Assembly: GCA_014529385.2 (NCBI GenBank)
Contig: CM043963.1
Coordinates: 69,334,912 to 69,398,911, forward strand
Direction: 5' to 3'
From: Adiantum capillus-veneris
Taxonomy: Eukaryota; Streptophyta; Polypodiopsida; Polypodiales; Pteridaceae
Length of the DNA stretch: 64,000 nt
Shown: positions 26,101-37,300 of the stretch, one piece after another
How positions within the stretch are numbered: position 1 is the stretch's first letter
Layout: the number at the start of each line of letters is the position of its first letter
Program-made: the position numbers and the translations under genes
The notes under the pieces: model-generated
The model's input: only the letters and a program-made list of their open reading frames with translations
What the model was told of the DNA's origin: nothing
The model's database searches: none

Positions 26101-29100
26101 AGTGGTTTGGTCTCAAGATTCACCACTTTTATTAAGAATATGTGTGTTAAGGTCCACCACTTGTCCAACCTATAAGGCTACATCTTAAAGGTTATTCTTT
26201 CTTACTACTTGGAGTGACCATGATAGGTTTTACATGGGGGTTTGGTTCCAAGGTCCACCACTTGTCCAAGCTAACTCTATTGAAACATAGAGAGAAGCAA
26301 AGGTCCACCACTTGTCTAAGCTAGGGTCCATTGAAACATGGAGAGAAGGATGCTCCACCATTTGTCCAAGGTAGGCTCCATTGAAACATGAGGAGAAGCA
26401 AGGTGCACCATGTCTCCAAGATGCTAGGCTCCATCGAAAAACATTAAACCCACGATATGTCGTAGATGAGGGGTTTACATTCAAGGTCCACCACTTGTCC
26501 AAGCTATTATTGTAGTAGCCTGAGTGTGGTCTCAAGATTCACCACTTTTCCACTCTATGTCATTTATTAAGAATATGCGCGTGTTAAGGTCCACCACTTG
26601 TCCAACTATAAGGCTACATCTTAAAGGTTATTCTTTATTACCACTTGGAGTGACCATGATAGGTTTTACATGGGGGTTTGGTTCCAAGGTCCACCACTTG
26701 TCCAAGCTAGGGTCCATTGAAACAGGAGAGAAGGATGCTCCACCATTTGTCCAAGATAGGCTCCATTGAAACATGACGAGAAGCAAGGTGCACCATGTCT
26801 CCAAGATGCTAGGCTCCATCGAAATACATTAAACCCACGATATTTCGTAGATGAGGGGTTTACATTCAAGGTCCACCACTTGTCCAAGCTATTATTGCTA
26901 GTAGCCTGAGTGGTTTGGTCTCAAGATTCAACCACTTTTATTAAGAATATGTGGGTGTTAAGGTCCACCACTTGTCCAACCTATAAGGCTACATCTTAAA
27001 GGTTATTCTTTCTTACTACTTGGAGTGACCATGATAGGTTTTACATGGGGGTTTGGTTCAAGGTCCACCACTTGTCCAAGCTAACTCTATTGAAACATAG
27101 AGAGAAACAAAGGTCCACCACTTGTCTAAGCTAGGGTCCATTGAAACATGGAGAGAAGGATGCTCCACCATTTGTCCAAGGTAGGCTCCATTGAAACATG
27201 AGGAGAAGCAAGGTGCACCATGTCTCCAAGATGCTAGGCTCCATCGAAAAACATTAAACCCACGATATGTCGTAGATGAGGGGTTTACATTCAAGGTCCA
27301 ACACTTGTCCAAGCTATTATTGTAGTAGCCTGAGTGGTTTGGTCTCAAGATTCACCACTTTTCCACTCTATGTCATTATATTAAGAATATAGCGTGTTAA
27401 GGTCCACCACTTGTCCAACCTATAAGGCTACATCTTAAAGGTTATTCTTTATTACCACTTGGAGTGACCATGATAGGTTTTACATGGGGGTTTGGTTCCA
27501 AGGTCCACCACTTGTCCAAGCTAGGGTCCATTGAAACATGGAGAGAAGGATGCTCCACCATTTGTCCAAGATAGGCTCCATTGAAACATGAGGAGAAGCA
27601 AGGTGCACCATGTCTCCAAGATGCTAGGCTCCCATCAAAATAACATTAAACCCACGATATTTCGTAGATGAGGGTTTACATTCAAGGTCCACCACTTGTC
27701 CAAGCTATTATTGCTAGTAGCCTGAGTGGTTTGGTCTCAAGATTCAACACTTTTATTAAGAATATGTGGTGTTAGGTCCACCACTTGTCCAACCTATAAA
27801 GCTACATCTTAAAGGTTATTCTTTCTTACTACTTGGAGTGACCATGATAGGTTTTTTACATGGGGGTTTGGTTCCAAGGTCCACCACTTGTCCAAGCTAA
27901 CTCTATTGAAACATAGAGAGAAGCAAAGGTCCACCCCTTGTCTAAGCTAGGGTCCATTGAAACATGGAGAGAAGGATGCTCCACCATTTGTCCAAGGAGG
28001 CTCCATTGAAACATGAGAGAATCAAGGTGCACCATGTCTCCAAGATGCTAGGCTCCATCGAAATACATTAAACCCACGATATGTCGTAGATGAGGGTTTA
28101 CATTCAAGGTCCAACACTTGTCCAAGCTATTATTGTAGTAGCCTGAGTGGTTTGGTCTCAAGATTCACCACTTTTCCACTCTATGTCATTATATAAGAAT
28201 ATGCGCGTGTTAAGGTCCACCACTTGTCCAACCTATAAGGCTACATCTTAAAGGTTATTCTTTATTACCACTTGGAGTGACCATGATAGGTTTACATGGG
28301 GGTTTGGTTCCAAGGTCCACCACTTGTCCAAGCTAACTCTATTGAAACATAGAGAGAAACAAAGGTCCACCCCTTGTCCAAGCTAGGGTCCATTGAAACA
28401 TGGAGAGAAGGATGCTCCACCATTTGTCCAAGATAGGCTCCATTGAAACATGACGAGAAGCAAGGTGCACCATGTCTCCAAGATGCTAGCTCCATCGAAA
28501 TACATTAAACCCACGATATTTCGTAGATGAGGGGTTTACATTCAAGGTCCACCACTTGTCCAAGCTATTATTTGCTAGTACCTTGAGTGGTTTGGTCTCA
28601 AGATTCACCACTTTTAAATTAAGAATATGTGGGTGTTAAGGTCCACCACTTGTCCAACCTATAAGGCTACATCTTAAAGGTTATTCTTTCTTACTACTTT
28701 GGAGTGACCATGATAGGTTTTACATGGGGGTTTGGTTTCCAAGGTCCACCACTTGTCCAAGCTAACTCTATGAAACATAGAGAGAAGCAAAGGGTCCACC
28801 CCTTGTCCAAGCTAGGGTCCATTGAAACATGGAGAGAAGGATGCTCCACCATTTGTCCAAGATAGGCTCCATTGAAAAAACATGAGGAGAATCAAGGTGC
28901 ACACCATGTCCAAAGATGCTAGGCTCCATCGAAAAACATAAACCCACGATATGTCGTAGATGAGGGGTTTACATTCAAGGTCCACCACTTGTCCAAGCTA
29001 TTATTGCTAGTAGCCTGAGTGGTTTGGTCTCAAGATTCACCACTTTTTCCACTCTATGTCATTATATTAAGAATATGCGCGTGTTAAGGTCCACCACTTG

Positions 29101-29990
29101 TCCAACTATAAGGCTACATCTTAAAGGTTATTCTTATTACCACTTGGAGTGACCATGATAGGTTTTACATGGGGGTTTGGTTCCAAGGTCCACCACTTGT
29201 CCAAGCTAGGGTCCATTGAAACATGGAGAGAAGGATGCTCCACCATTTGTCCAAGAAAGGCTCCATTGAAACATGACGAGAAGCAAGCTGCACCATGTCT
29301 CCAAGATGCTATGCTCCATCGAAATACATTAAACCACTTGTCCAAGCTATTAGTGCTAGTAGCGTGAGTGGTTTTGTCTCAAGATTCACCACTTTTTCAC
29401 TCTATGTCATTATATTAAGAATATTAGGGTGTTAAGGTCCACCACTTGTCCAGCCTATAAGGCTATATCTTTAAGGTTATTCTTTCTGACCACTTGGAGT
29501 GACCATGATAGGTTTTACATGGGGGTTTGGTTCCAAGGTCCACCACTTGTCCAAGCTAACTCTATTGAATAATAGAGAGAAGCAAAGGTCCACCACTTGT
29601 CCAAGCTAGGGTCCATTGAAACATGGAGAGAAGGAGTCTCCACCATTTGTCCAAGATAGGCTCCATTGAAACATGAAGAGAAGCAAGATGCACGATGTCT
29701 CCAAGATGCTAGGCTCCATCGAAATACATAAAACCCACGATATTTCGTAGATGGGGGTTTACTTTCAAGGTCCACCACTTGTCCAAGCTATTATCGCTAG
29801 TAGCATGGTTTGGTCTCAAGATTCACCGTTTTCCACTCTATGTCATATATGAAGAATATCTGGGTGTTAAGGTCCACCACTTGTCCAACCTATAAGGCTA
29901 TATCTTAAATGGTATTTTTTTTGACCACTTGGAATGTGCATGATAGTTTTACATGGGTTTTGTTCCAAGGTCCACCACTTGTCCAAGCTA
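8180..29990 (+). repeat. Satellite array, ~425-440 bp unit, about 50 copies
   Basis: Units begin near GGTTTTACATGGGGGTTTGG and recur, for example, at 11917, 12359, 12784, 13224, 13664, 14089 and 14528. Each unit is made of about eight subunits of ~50 bp, several beginning AAGGTCCACCACTTGTCCAA. All copies share one orientation. From about 11.9 to 28.6 kb copies are nearly identical apart from small indels. The outer parts (8.2-11.8 and 29.2-30.0 kb) are more divergent, as expected if unequal exchange homogenises the centre. ORFs of 60-100 codons (MDKWWTL..., AWTSGGPWNQTPM) recur in every unit on the minus strand as a by-product and are not genes. Confidence 0.95.
11906..28620 (+). repeat. Higher-order dimeric core of the satellite (~865 bp)
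   Basis: Two unit types alternate through much of this stretch. Type 1 has GTCCACCCCTTGTCTAAGC, GAGGAGAAGCAAGGTGCACC and ACGATATGTCG. It is followed by the full spacer TTCCACTCTATGTCATTATA. Type 2 has GTCCACCACTTGTCCAAGC, GACGAGAAGCAAGCTGCACC and ACGATATTTCG. It is followed by a spacer shortened by about 15 bases (CACTTTTATTAAG). Steps of about 440 and 425 therefore alternate. Phase breaks occur (two type-2 units at 13224 and 13664, successive type-1 units near 15.8-17.1 kb). Confidence 0.8.
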
Positions 29991-30480
29991 GATCTATTAC
30001 ATATATATTATACATACAATATTCCAACTAGATTCCCCTACCTATCAAGTCCAAGTACATGGTGCTCGCTGAAGGTCCACCACTTGTCCAACCTATACTC
30101 TCTTATGTAAGGGAGATCTCGCTATAAATTCAAAACCTTCCCGCCTAAATTTAAAATATCCCTCCCAAATCTTAAATATATCCCGCCTAAATTTTAAAAT
30201 ATCCCGCCCAAATTTTAAAATTCAAACTTTTTTATAAAAATTTAAATTTTACTTACATAAATTTAAAATATTCCACGCGAAATTGATTTTAAATTCAAGT
30301 TACCCACAAAAGATATCATTATAATACCACCTAAATTCAAATATGCAAACCTCAAATCATTATATTGTACATAAATTCAAACAAATTCAAATTAACAAGC
30401 CTAAACTGATATAGTTTGCATAGATATGAATTTATCACACCTAAATTATGTCACCATGTTAGAGAGAGTGGTTAGAGAAT
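29991..30480. repeat. AT-rich edge of the array with short CCCGCCTAAATTT repeats
   Basis: At 30139-30240 a degenerate ~22-25 bp unit (CCCGCCTAAATTTTAAAATAT) is repeated four to five times. AT-rich unique sequence follows. Single GGTCCACCACTTGTCCAACC copies persist at about 30074, 30488 and 30578. No gene is seen. Confidence 0.6.
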
Positions 30481-31110
30481 TTGAACAAGGTCCACCACTT
30501 GTCCAACCTAGATACATGAAGGATTGAGTGTACAAGGTATTGTTTTGGAGGTCCTTATAGTCCATTGGTCTCAAGGTCCACCACTTGTGGTAAGGTCACC
30601 AAAAAAGTGTATATATTCATCCAAAGAAATACACGTATTATTTGGTCTACATGTCCTATTTAAACCATTTAAGTCCATTAGGTGTATCACTAAACAACAC
30701 TACTATTTTTGAGAACAGAAGTTACAATCATATTCTACAAATGATTAGAGGAAAATCAGCTCAGCATACATCCAGAACTCGCTACAAGAAATCACTGTAA
30801 CAGATCTAGCAAGTAAGTCTTCCATTCAATTTTACTAGTATTACAATGTGTTAGTAATTTGTGATATTTATGTTGTATATATACTATGTGTGCATATCGT
30901 AATTAAGTGTAATTGTGTATCTGCATTATGTATGAGTATTACAATGAAATAACACAAATATACATACATACACATAGATAACACGACGCACACATACATG
31001 AGCATGTATTTTCAAAGAGAGAGATACAAGATACCAGAGATAGAAGATAGAGAGAGAGAGAGATAAATACCTGTTTTTTAGAGAGAGGAGAGAGAAAGAG
31101 AACAATTTCA
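30481..31110. other. No gene recognised; GA-rich end
   Basis: Mixed AT-rich sequence with two isolated motif copies, then GA-rich simple sequence from about 31020. A GTAAGT donor-like site near 30811 could end a 5'UTR exon of the 34.3-kb gene, which has an acceptor right before its ATG. There is no further support. Confidence 0.3.
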
Positions 31111-31112
31111 CT

Positions 31113-31345
31113 GTGTTTAATGTATGTGGAAGAGAGGAAGACGATGTATGGGAATATGTGCACTATTTCAAGAAGAGACAACAAAATAACAGATTTCATT
31201 GTGGTTTATTATTTGGAAGTGAGGAAGACGATGTGTGGGAATATGTGCTGTATTTTCAAGAGAGAGACAGCAAGATAACAGATTTCACTGTGGTTATGTA
31301 TGTGGAAGAGAGGAAGACGATGTGTGGGAAATATGTGTATGTGTG
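31113..31345 (+). repeat. ~88-bp tandem repeat, about 2.6 copies
   Basis: The segment GTGGAAGAGAGGAAGACGAT ... GATTTCATTGTGGTT recurs three times with small changes (beginning near 31127, 31214 and 31302). It is embedded in GA-rich DNA. Its short ORFs (REEDDVWEY...) arise from the repeat. Confidence 0.75.
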
Positions 31346-32230
31346 CGGGGATACTTTATAAACTATTATCTTTGTCTTTTGACGAGAGAGTGTGTGTGCA
31401 AGAAGAGTTACAGAGAATCCATCTTCTCTATAAAGGAGAAGGACAGAGAGTGAGAGAGAGAGTAAATACCTGTTAAGCTTCCTTGAACTCTATCCGTGAG
31501 GTGTGCAATGTCTCCTGAGAAGCTGCCGATCCCTGCCCTTCTGGAAAGCGTTGTGTACGTGCTGTTTCTTTATCTTGGCGCCGCGAAACTTTACAATCCT
31601 GTGCACTCCACCTGTGTTTGTGTACGATGTGTGTTTGCTGCTCGGCCTGCTTTCTTCTTGTGTGCTTGATCGTGAGCGCCTCTGTGTTCCTACTCTTGAT
31701 AGGGTTTAGTAATGCCAACGTATGGCGCTCTGCTTTCTCTGTGTGCGTTGCTCGTGAGCTCTCTGTGTGCCTAATCTTGATAGGGTTTATTAGAATGCCA
31801 CGTATGCTACAAGTCCATGTTTTATCATAGGATTAAAAAAAACAAAAGAAATATAAAAAATTAACCAATTCACACGGCCAAAATTAAAGAAATCATGGTT
31901 GAAAACATGAAAAACATCCGGACCCCGCATGGGGCGCTGCCCCAGGACCCCGCCCAGAACAATATCCCAAAATCAACCTCCCAAGCCCCGCCATCGAGAG
32001 CGCTATATTCCACATCCCCATCAAGAGCGCTACCCCCAAACCTCATGTGGAAGCGCTGCCTTGTCACCCCATTGTGGCATTGCCCTAAGACCCCGCATCT
32101 GGAGTGCTAAATGGGAACATTCTTCATTAGTGAAATTTTGAACATAAATTATATTAGCATATACTTAAATATAATACAAATATTAACATATTAGCTATAC
32201 TACTAATTTACTATAGCAGTTCTAGATTAT
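31346..32230. other. No gene recognised; locally GC-rich block
   Basis: Sequence at 31480-31830 is less AT-rich and contains a ~65-bp imperfect duplication (CTTGATAGGGTTTAGTAATG at about 31692, CTTGATAGGGTTTATTAGAA at about 31776). At 31918-32105 a cytosine-rich block carries imperfect inverted motifs (GACCCCGCATGGGGCGCTGC). Short ORFs show no known domain. It may be an old transposon remnant or a distant 5'UTR/promoter of the downstream gene. Confidence 0.3.
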
Positions 32231-32689
32231 GTCCCATACTATATTTAAGGTGCCAAAGGTTTGGCCTTATGGTCCTAGATTTAGCCAAGTGGTCAACACA
32301 TATAGGACCAAGTGCACACTGTGCCACAAAACTTGGCCACCACTTCACTTGCCAAAGTTTAAGCCACATGGTCAATCCTAAGTTTCCAATGTTCTTATTA
32401 TGTCACCTTTTGCCTCGTGGAAAACCTAGGCTTGTTTTCACATACTCAGGCACTTCAAGCCACAATAAATTGTCATTACTCTTCGGCAACCCTTTTGTTC
32501 AAGTCTTTGAAAAAACATTGTTTAAGGCCACCCTAAACCATTTTCATTTAGGGGTGTCTAAAACTAGCTTTTTGGCAATTCGAGAAGAAAATGGTCAAAG
32601 TTTTATACTTAGTTTTAACCACTTGACCAATTCAAATATTGGAAAGCAAGATCTTGTAATACTTTTCTTTGGACATCACACATTAAAAC

Positions 32690-34250
32690 TAGGTCCCTCA
32701 CTTGTCCAAGCTATGCTCTAATACAATAAAGGGCTTTTGGATTCAAGATGCACCACTTTCCCAACCTTGATTCCATTAAAGAAGCTAGCTCTACTTAGAC
32801 ATTTAATAGCAAGGTCCTGCAGCAGTTCAGATTGAACATTTTCCATGGCAGCTAGGTCCACCACTTATCTAAGCTATGCTCTAATAGAGTAAGGGGGTTT
32901 TGGTTTCAAGATCCACCACTTGTCCAAACTTGATTTGGGAAGCAAGGTCCTATAATAGTTTGCTTTGGACATTCACCATTACAACTAAGTCCACCACTTC
33001 TCCAAGCTATGTTCTAATACACTAAGGAGGTTTTGGTTTCAAGGAGAACCACTTGTACGACTTTGTTTTTGGAAGTAAGGTCTTTACATAGTTCCACCTT
33101 GGACCTTGGACATTGGATACTACAACTAAGCCCACCACTTGTCCAAGATATCCTCTATATATAGCCAAAGGGTTTGGGTTTCAAGATTCACCACTTTTCC
33201 AACCTTTCTTCCATTAAAGAAAGGAGGGGCATTATAACTAGGTCCACCACTTGTCCAAGCTATGCTCTGATATAGAAAGGGGATTTTGGTTTCAAGGTCC
33301 ACCACGTGTTCAACCTTGCAAGACTCAAGGGATACTTGGACATTGGAAAGCATAGTCCTATAGTAGTTGATAGGTGGCAGTGGGTATTACAACTAGGTCC
33401 AACCTATGCTCTCATATAGCAAAGAGGCTTTTCTTTCAAGGTCCACCACTTGTCCAACCTTGATTCCATTAAAGAAATGAGGGGCTACGTAAACATTGGC
33501 AAGCAAGGTAGCAAGGTCCTAAGGTGTTTCACCTTGGATATTGGGCATTATAACTAGGTCCACCACTTGTCCAAGCTATGCTCTGATAAAGAAAGGGGAT
33601 TTTCGTTTCAAGGTCCACCATGTGTTCAACCTTTCTAATATAGAAAGGGGATTTTCGTTTCAAGGTCCACCACGTGTTCAACCTTGAAAGACTCAAGGGA
33701 TCCTTGGACTTTGGAAAGCATAGTCCTATAGTAGTTGATAGGTGGCAGTGGGATTTAAACTAGGTCCAACCTTTTTTTGCTATAATATAGCAAGAGGCTT
33801 TGGTTTTCAAGGTCCACCACTTGTCCAACCTTACTTCCATTAAAGAAATGAGGGGTACGTAAACATTGGCAAGCAAGGTAGCAAAGTCCTAAGGTATTTC
33901 ACCTTGGATATTGGGCATTATAACTAGGTCCACCACTTGTCCAAGCTATGCTCTGATATAGAAAGGGGAATTTTGTTTCAAGGTCCACCACGTTGTTCAA
34001 CCTTGAAAGACTCAAGGGATACTTGGACATTGGAAAGCATAGTCCTATAGTAGTTGATTGATAGGTGGCAGTGGGTATTACAACTAGGTCCACCACTTGT
34101 CCAACCTATGCTCTCATATAGCAAAGAGGCTTTGGTTTCAAGGTCCACCACTTGTCCAACCTTGCTTCCATTAATATAGCAAGGAGGATTTGGTCTCAAG
34201 GTTCACCACTTGTCCAACCTATGCAAACCTTTTTCATGTTGTAGCATAAT
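32690..34250 (+). repeat. Second block of the GGTCCACCACTTGTCCAA motif, ~320-360 bp period
   Basis: Between 33.2 and 34.1 kb a longer unit (GGCATTATAACTAGGTCCAC ... GCTCTGATATAGAAAGGGGA ... AAGCATAGTCCTATAGTAGT) starts near 33229, 33547 and 33909. It contains the same core as the main satellite in the same orientation, but with different spacer sequence. Some cores read CCACCACGTGTTCAACC. The block ends about 60 bases before the acceptor of the DUF7869-type gene. The stretch 32231-32690 carries only vague motif remnants. Confidence 0.8.
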
Positions 34251-34314
34251 TTTTTGTTTGAAGAGTATTTTTCTATAACTATGGATTTAACAATGTAATC
34301 TTTTTACTTACAGG

Positions 34315-37300
34315 ATGGACTTCGAATCTGGGGAGAAAGTACATATGATACTTGACAATGAAATCGTTGGTATTGGTTATGTGTGTAGAACAGATCCAGA
34401 TTCCACTTGTGGTGGTACAAAGATAGGGCTAGGAAATGTCTCCATACTAGTGGAGGAATGCTTGAAGGATGTGGTCCTACCTTTTCCTACAATGGATACT
34501 TCATCTCTCCAAGGCTCATTATGGAGTGCTGTTCGATGGTCAAAGCTTCTTTTGCAATCTTTTGTATTAAATGGGAACTCAATTGATCCACACGAAAGCT
34601 ACAATGGTGATGAAGAACATGATCATTCTGATCCTCTAGTTACAGATGCAATACCTATGACAAGCCCAGGATTTGAAGCAATGATTCGAGAGTCTTGGAG
34701 AAATCAGAGGGTCCTTTTAAAAGATGACACAATGATGCAAACCATGAATGAATTTCCACATGATTATGTCAACTTTCAGGAACTTGGTCCTGATTGTGTG
34801 GGTGTGGGTATTGAAAGAGAAAATGCAAGCATTGATGATGTGGTTGAAGTGGGTAGCATCACTTTGCTAAAGTGGCCCATCAAGCAGACAGCAATGTTGA
34901 ATGGGAGCCCATTACAACGCTTTGTTCCTGTTGATGGCATGCATGCTACATATGAGGATGTATCCAACGATGGCAATGTTGGAAAAAAACTTGATGGGAG
35001 TAATGTTGTCCAGTTGTCAAGGAAGAGACGATACACTTTCATGAACAGGACTCAAAAATCAAAAGCAGCAGTAGCTTCGACTTTTTACCTTTCAAACAAA
35101 TCAATTCAAAGGGTATCATGCATTGATTGTTGTGCACAAAAATGCTGCCAATTTGCAGATCGTGATATGGTGACAAGGTTACGACAACAATTTTGGGGAG
35201 AGTCTCAAAAATCACGCACTAATTATGTTTATGATGTTCTTTCTATATGTTATCAGAAAGATGAGAAGTCACGATACCAATTCAGGCTAAATGGCTCTAT
35301 TGTTTGTTGTAGAGCATGGTATGAGCTACATGGAATACCAAAGACATCATTTTATCAATACAAGGAGAACTTTGAAAATGGTGTGTGCCAATATGTACAT
35401 GGGAACACATGTACATTGAGAAGGGGACTTCAACATACTAGTTTAGCGAGAGCACTACTAAATGAGTTTGTGGAAAACAACTCTGAGAAGATGCCACATA
35501 GAAGTAGAACACTGCTAGATGGCTCAAGAGAGACTCAATTGGTGATTCCATCAACATACAAACAAGTGGATATTTTATGTGAAATCAACACGACACTTGA
35601 CCAAATGGGCTATGAGAAGAAGCTATCCCAATCTTCTTTTGGTAGAATTTGGAACAAAGAGTACCCACATGTCACTTTAACAAAGACGAGTGATTTCTCT
35701 AAGTGCAATATTTGTAGCTCAATCAAGGCAAGGTTAGAAGCTAAACCTTCTCTTGAAGAGAGAGCTCTTCTCTTGAGGGAGAGAGAAGTTCACATGGCAC
35801 AACAAAAGAGTTGCAGAAGCCTATATTATGCATGGCGCACGTATTCAGAAACTCAACCACAAAAATATGTATGCATAATCCATGATAAGATGGATCAAAA
35901 GAAGACTGCCATTCCTAGATTACGCATTGTTCCCAAGGGTGTGGATTCAGGATATAATCTGCAGGTGGCATTGATTGGCATGATCACTCATGGACATGGA
36001 GAAGGTCATTACGGACACTTTGTCTTGAATGGTTTGTGGCCAGCTGATCCAAATCTTACAATTGGCTCAATTGCTAATTGTTTACATAAGCTCGAGAGGA
36101 TAGATAAGCATCCTCTTGGTGATCTAGTAACAAATGGACTTCCAAGGAGCAATATTTCACTACTACATGCTTTGAACTCAAGGGATGCTTTGGACTACCA
36201 TAACTTGAGTGATGGAAAAGAGCCCATTGTGCAGTCGTCAGAAATTGCAGAAGAGGAATTGGGGTCAACATTTCGCAGATTGCCAGAGAACTTGTTGCTA
36301 CAATTGGATAATTGTGCAGGGGAAAACAAAAATCGATACTTATTTGCCTATTTGTCAATGCTTGTTGCAAGGGGTGTTTTCAAAACCATCCAGCTGGGAT
36401 TTTTAATGGTTGGGCATACACATGAGGACATAGACGCCATGTTTAGTAGGTTTTCAGAGAAGTTGAGAGTTACACAAACCTATACTTTTCCACATTTGAT
36501 GGATACATTACGAAACAGCTCATCTTCATCTCCAGCTCCATTTTTTCTCACAAAGATCCCCGATTTCAAGCAATATTGTGATGGCTATCTTTGTGATGGA
36601 CAAGACATACTTGTTGGACATTCCAAACCGCTTCAGTTCAAGTTCTTTATGCAGGATGAGACACCAATGATGCAATATAAGGCACATGTAGGTGTATCAA
36701 GTTGGAGTGGAAGTATTCGCCTTTGGAAAACAGACACAGAAGGCAAGCCAATGTTACCACATGGAGATCCACCTCTAGTACAAATGGCGGAGTATGTCAA
36801 GGCCCACGAAGAAGTCATTTTGGGGCTAAAGAACTATATAAAATTTTGGAAAAATTTAGGGAATGGTTCAAGTATTCCGCGATATTATAGACCCGTGATA
36901 GATTATTGGAGTAAGGTAATTGAAGAGATTGGAAAAGCAATCATATCAGAGGGAGTCTTGTATGAAATGTTTTGGCCAAAAACTCAAGAATATTCTCACC
37001 TACAAAGCACTACAATGAATTTGCAACAAGGAGCAGAAAGATTCCTAGGCCTTGAAGAGTTGAACGATCATTTTTGTGGGCCTCAACGAGATAGGCCAAG
37101 GGAAGAGTTTGACCCTATGTCTGATGTGCACCAAGGTGACTTTCTTATGCTTGTTCCGAGTGACACAGAAATCTATCCAGTGTGGCTTGCAATGGCTTTA
37201 TCTGACATTGATAATGAGCCTACATCACCAAACTACAGAAAACTCTTGATTCAATATTGGGCACCTTGCGCGAGAAAAAGTGGGATGACAGATACTCAAG

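Noticed and set aside
8185-29780. Dozens of minus-strand ORFs of 60-130 codons (MDKWWTLNVNPSSTKYRG-like, ending AWTSGGPWNQTPM)
   Set aside because: They are translations of each satellite unit. Unit length is not a steady multiple of three, stops recur in each unit, frames break at random indels, and no domain is present.
8180-29990. CRISPR-like array
   Set aside because: Spacers are themselves repeated, the unit is ~435 bp with internal subunits, and the setting is a plant nuclear genome.
32269-32721. 150-codon plus-strand ORF (MVLDLAKWSTH...)
   Set aside because: No known motif; it overlaps degraded motif copies and AT-rich sequence, so probably chance.
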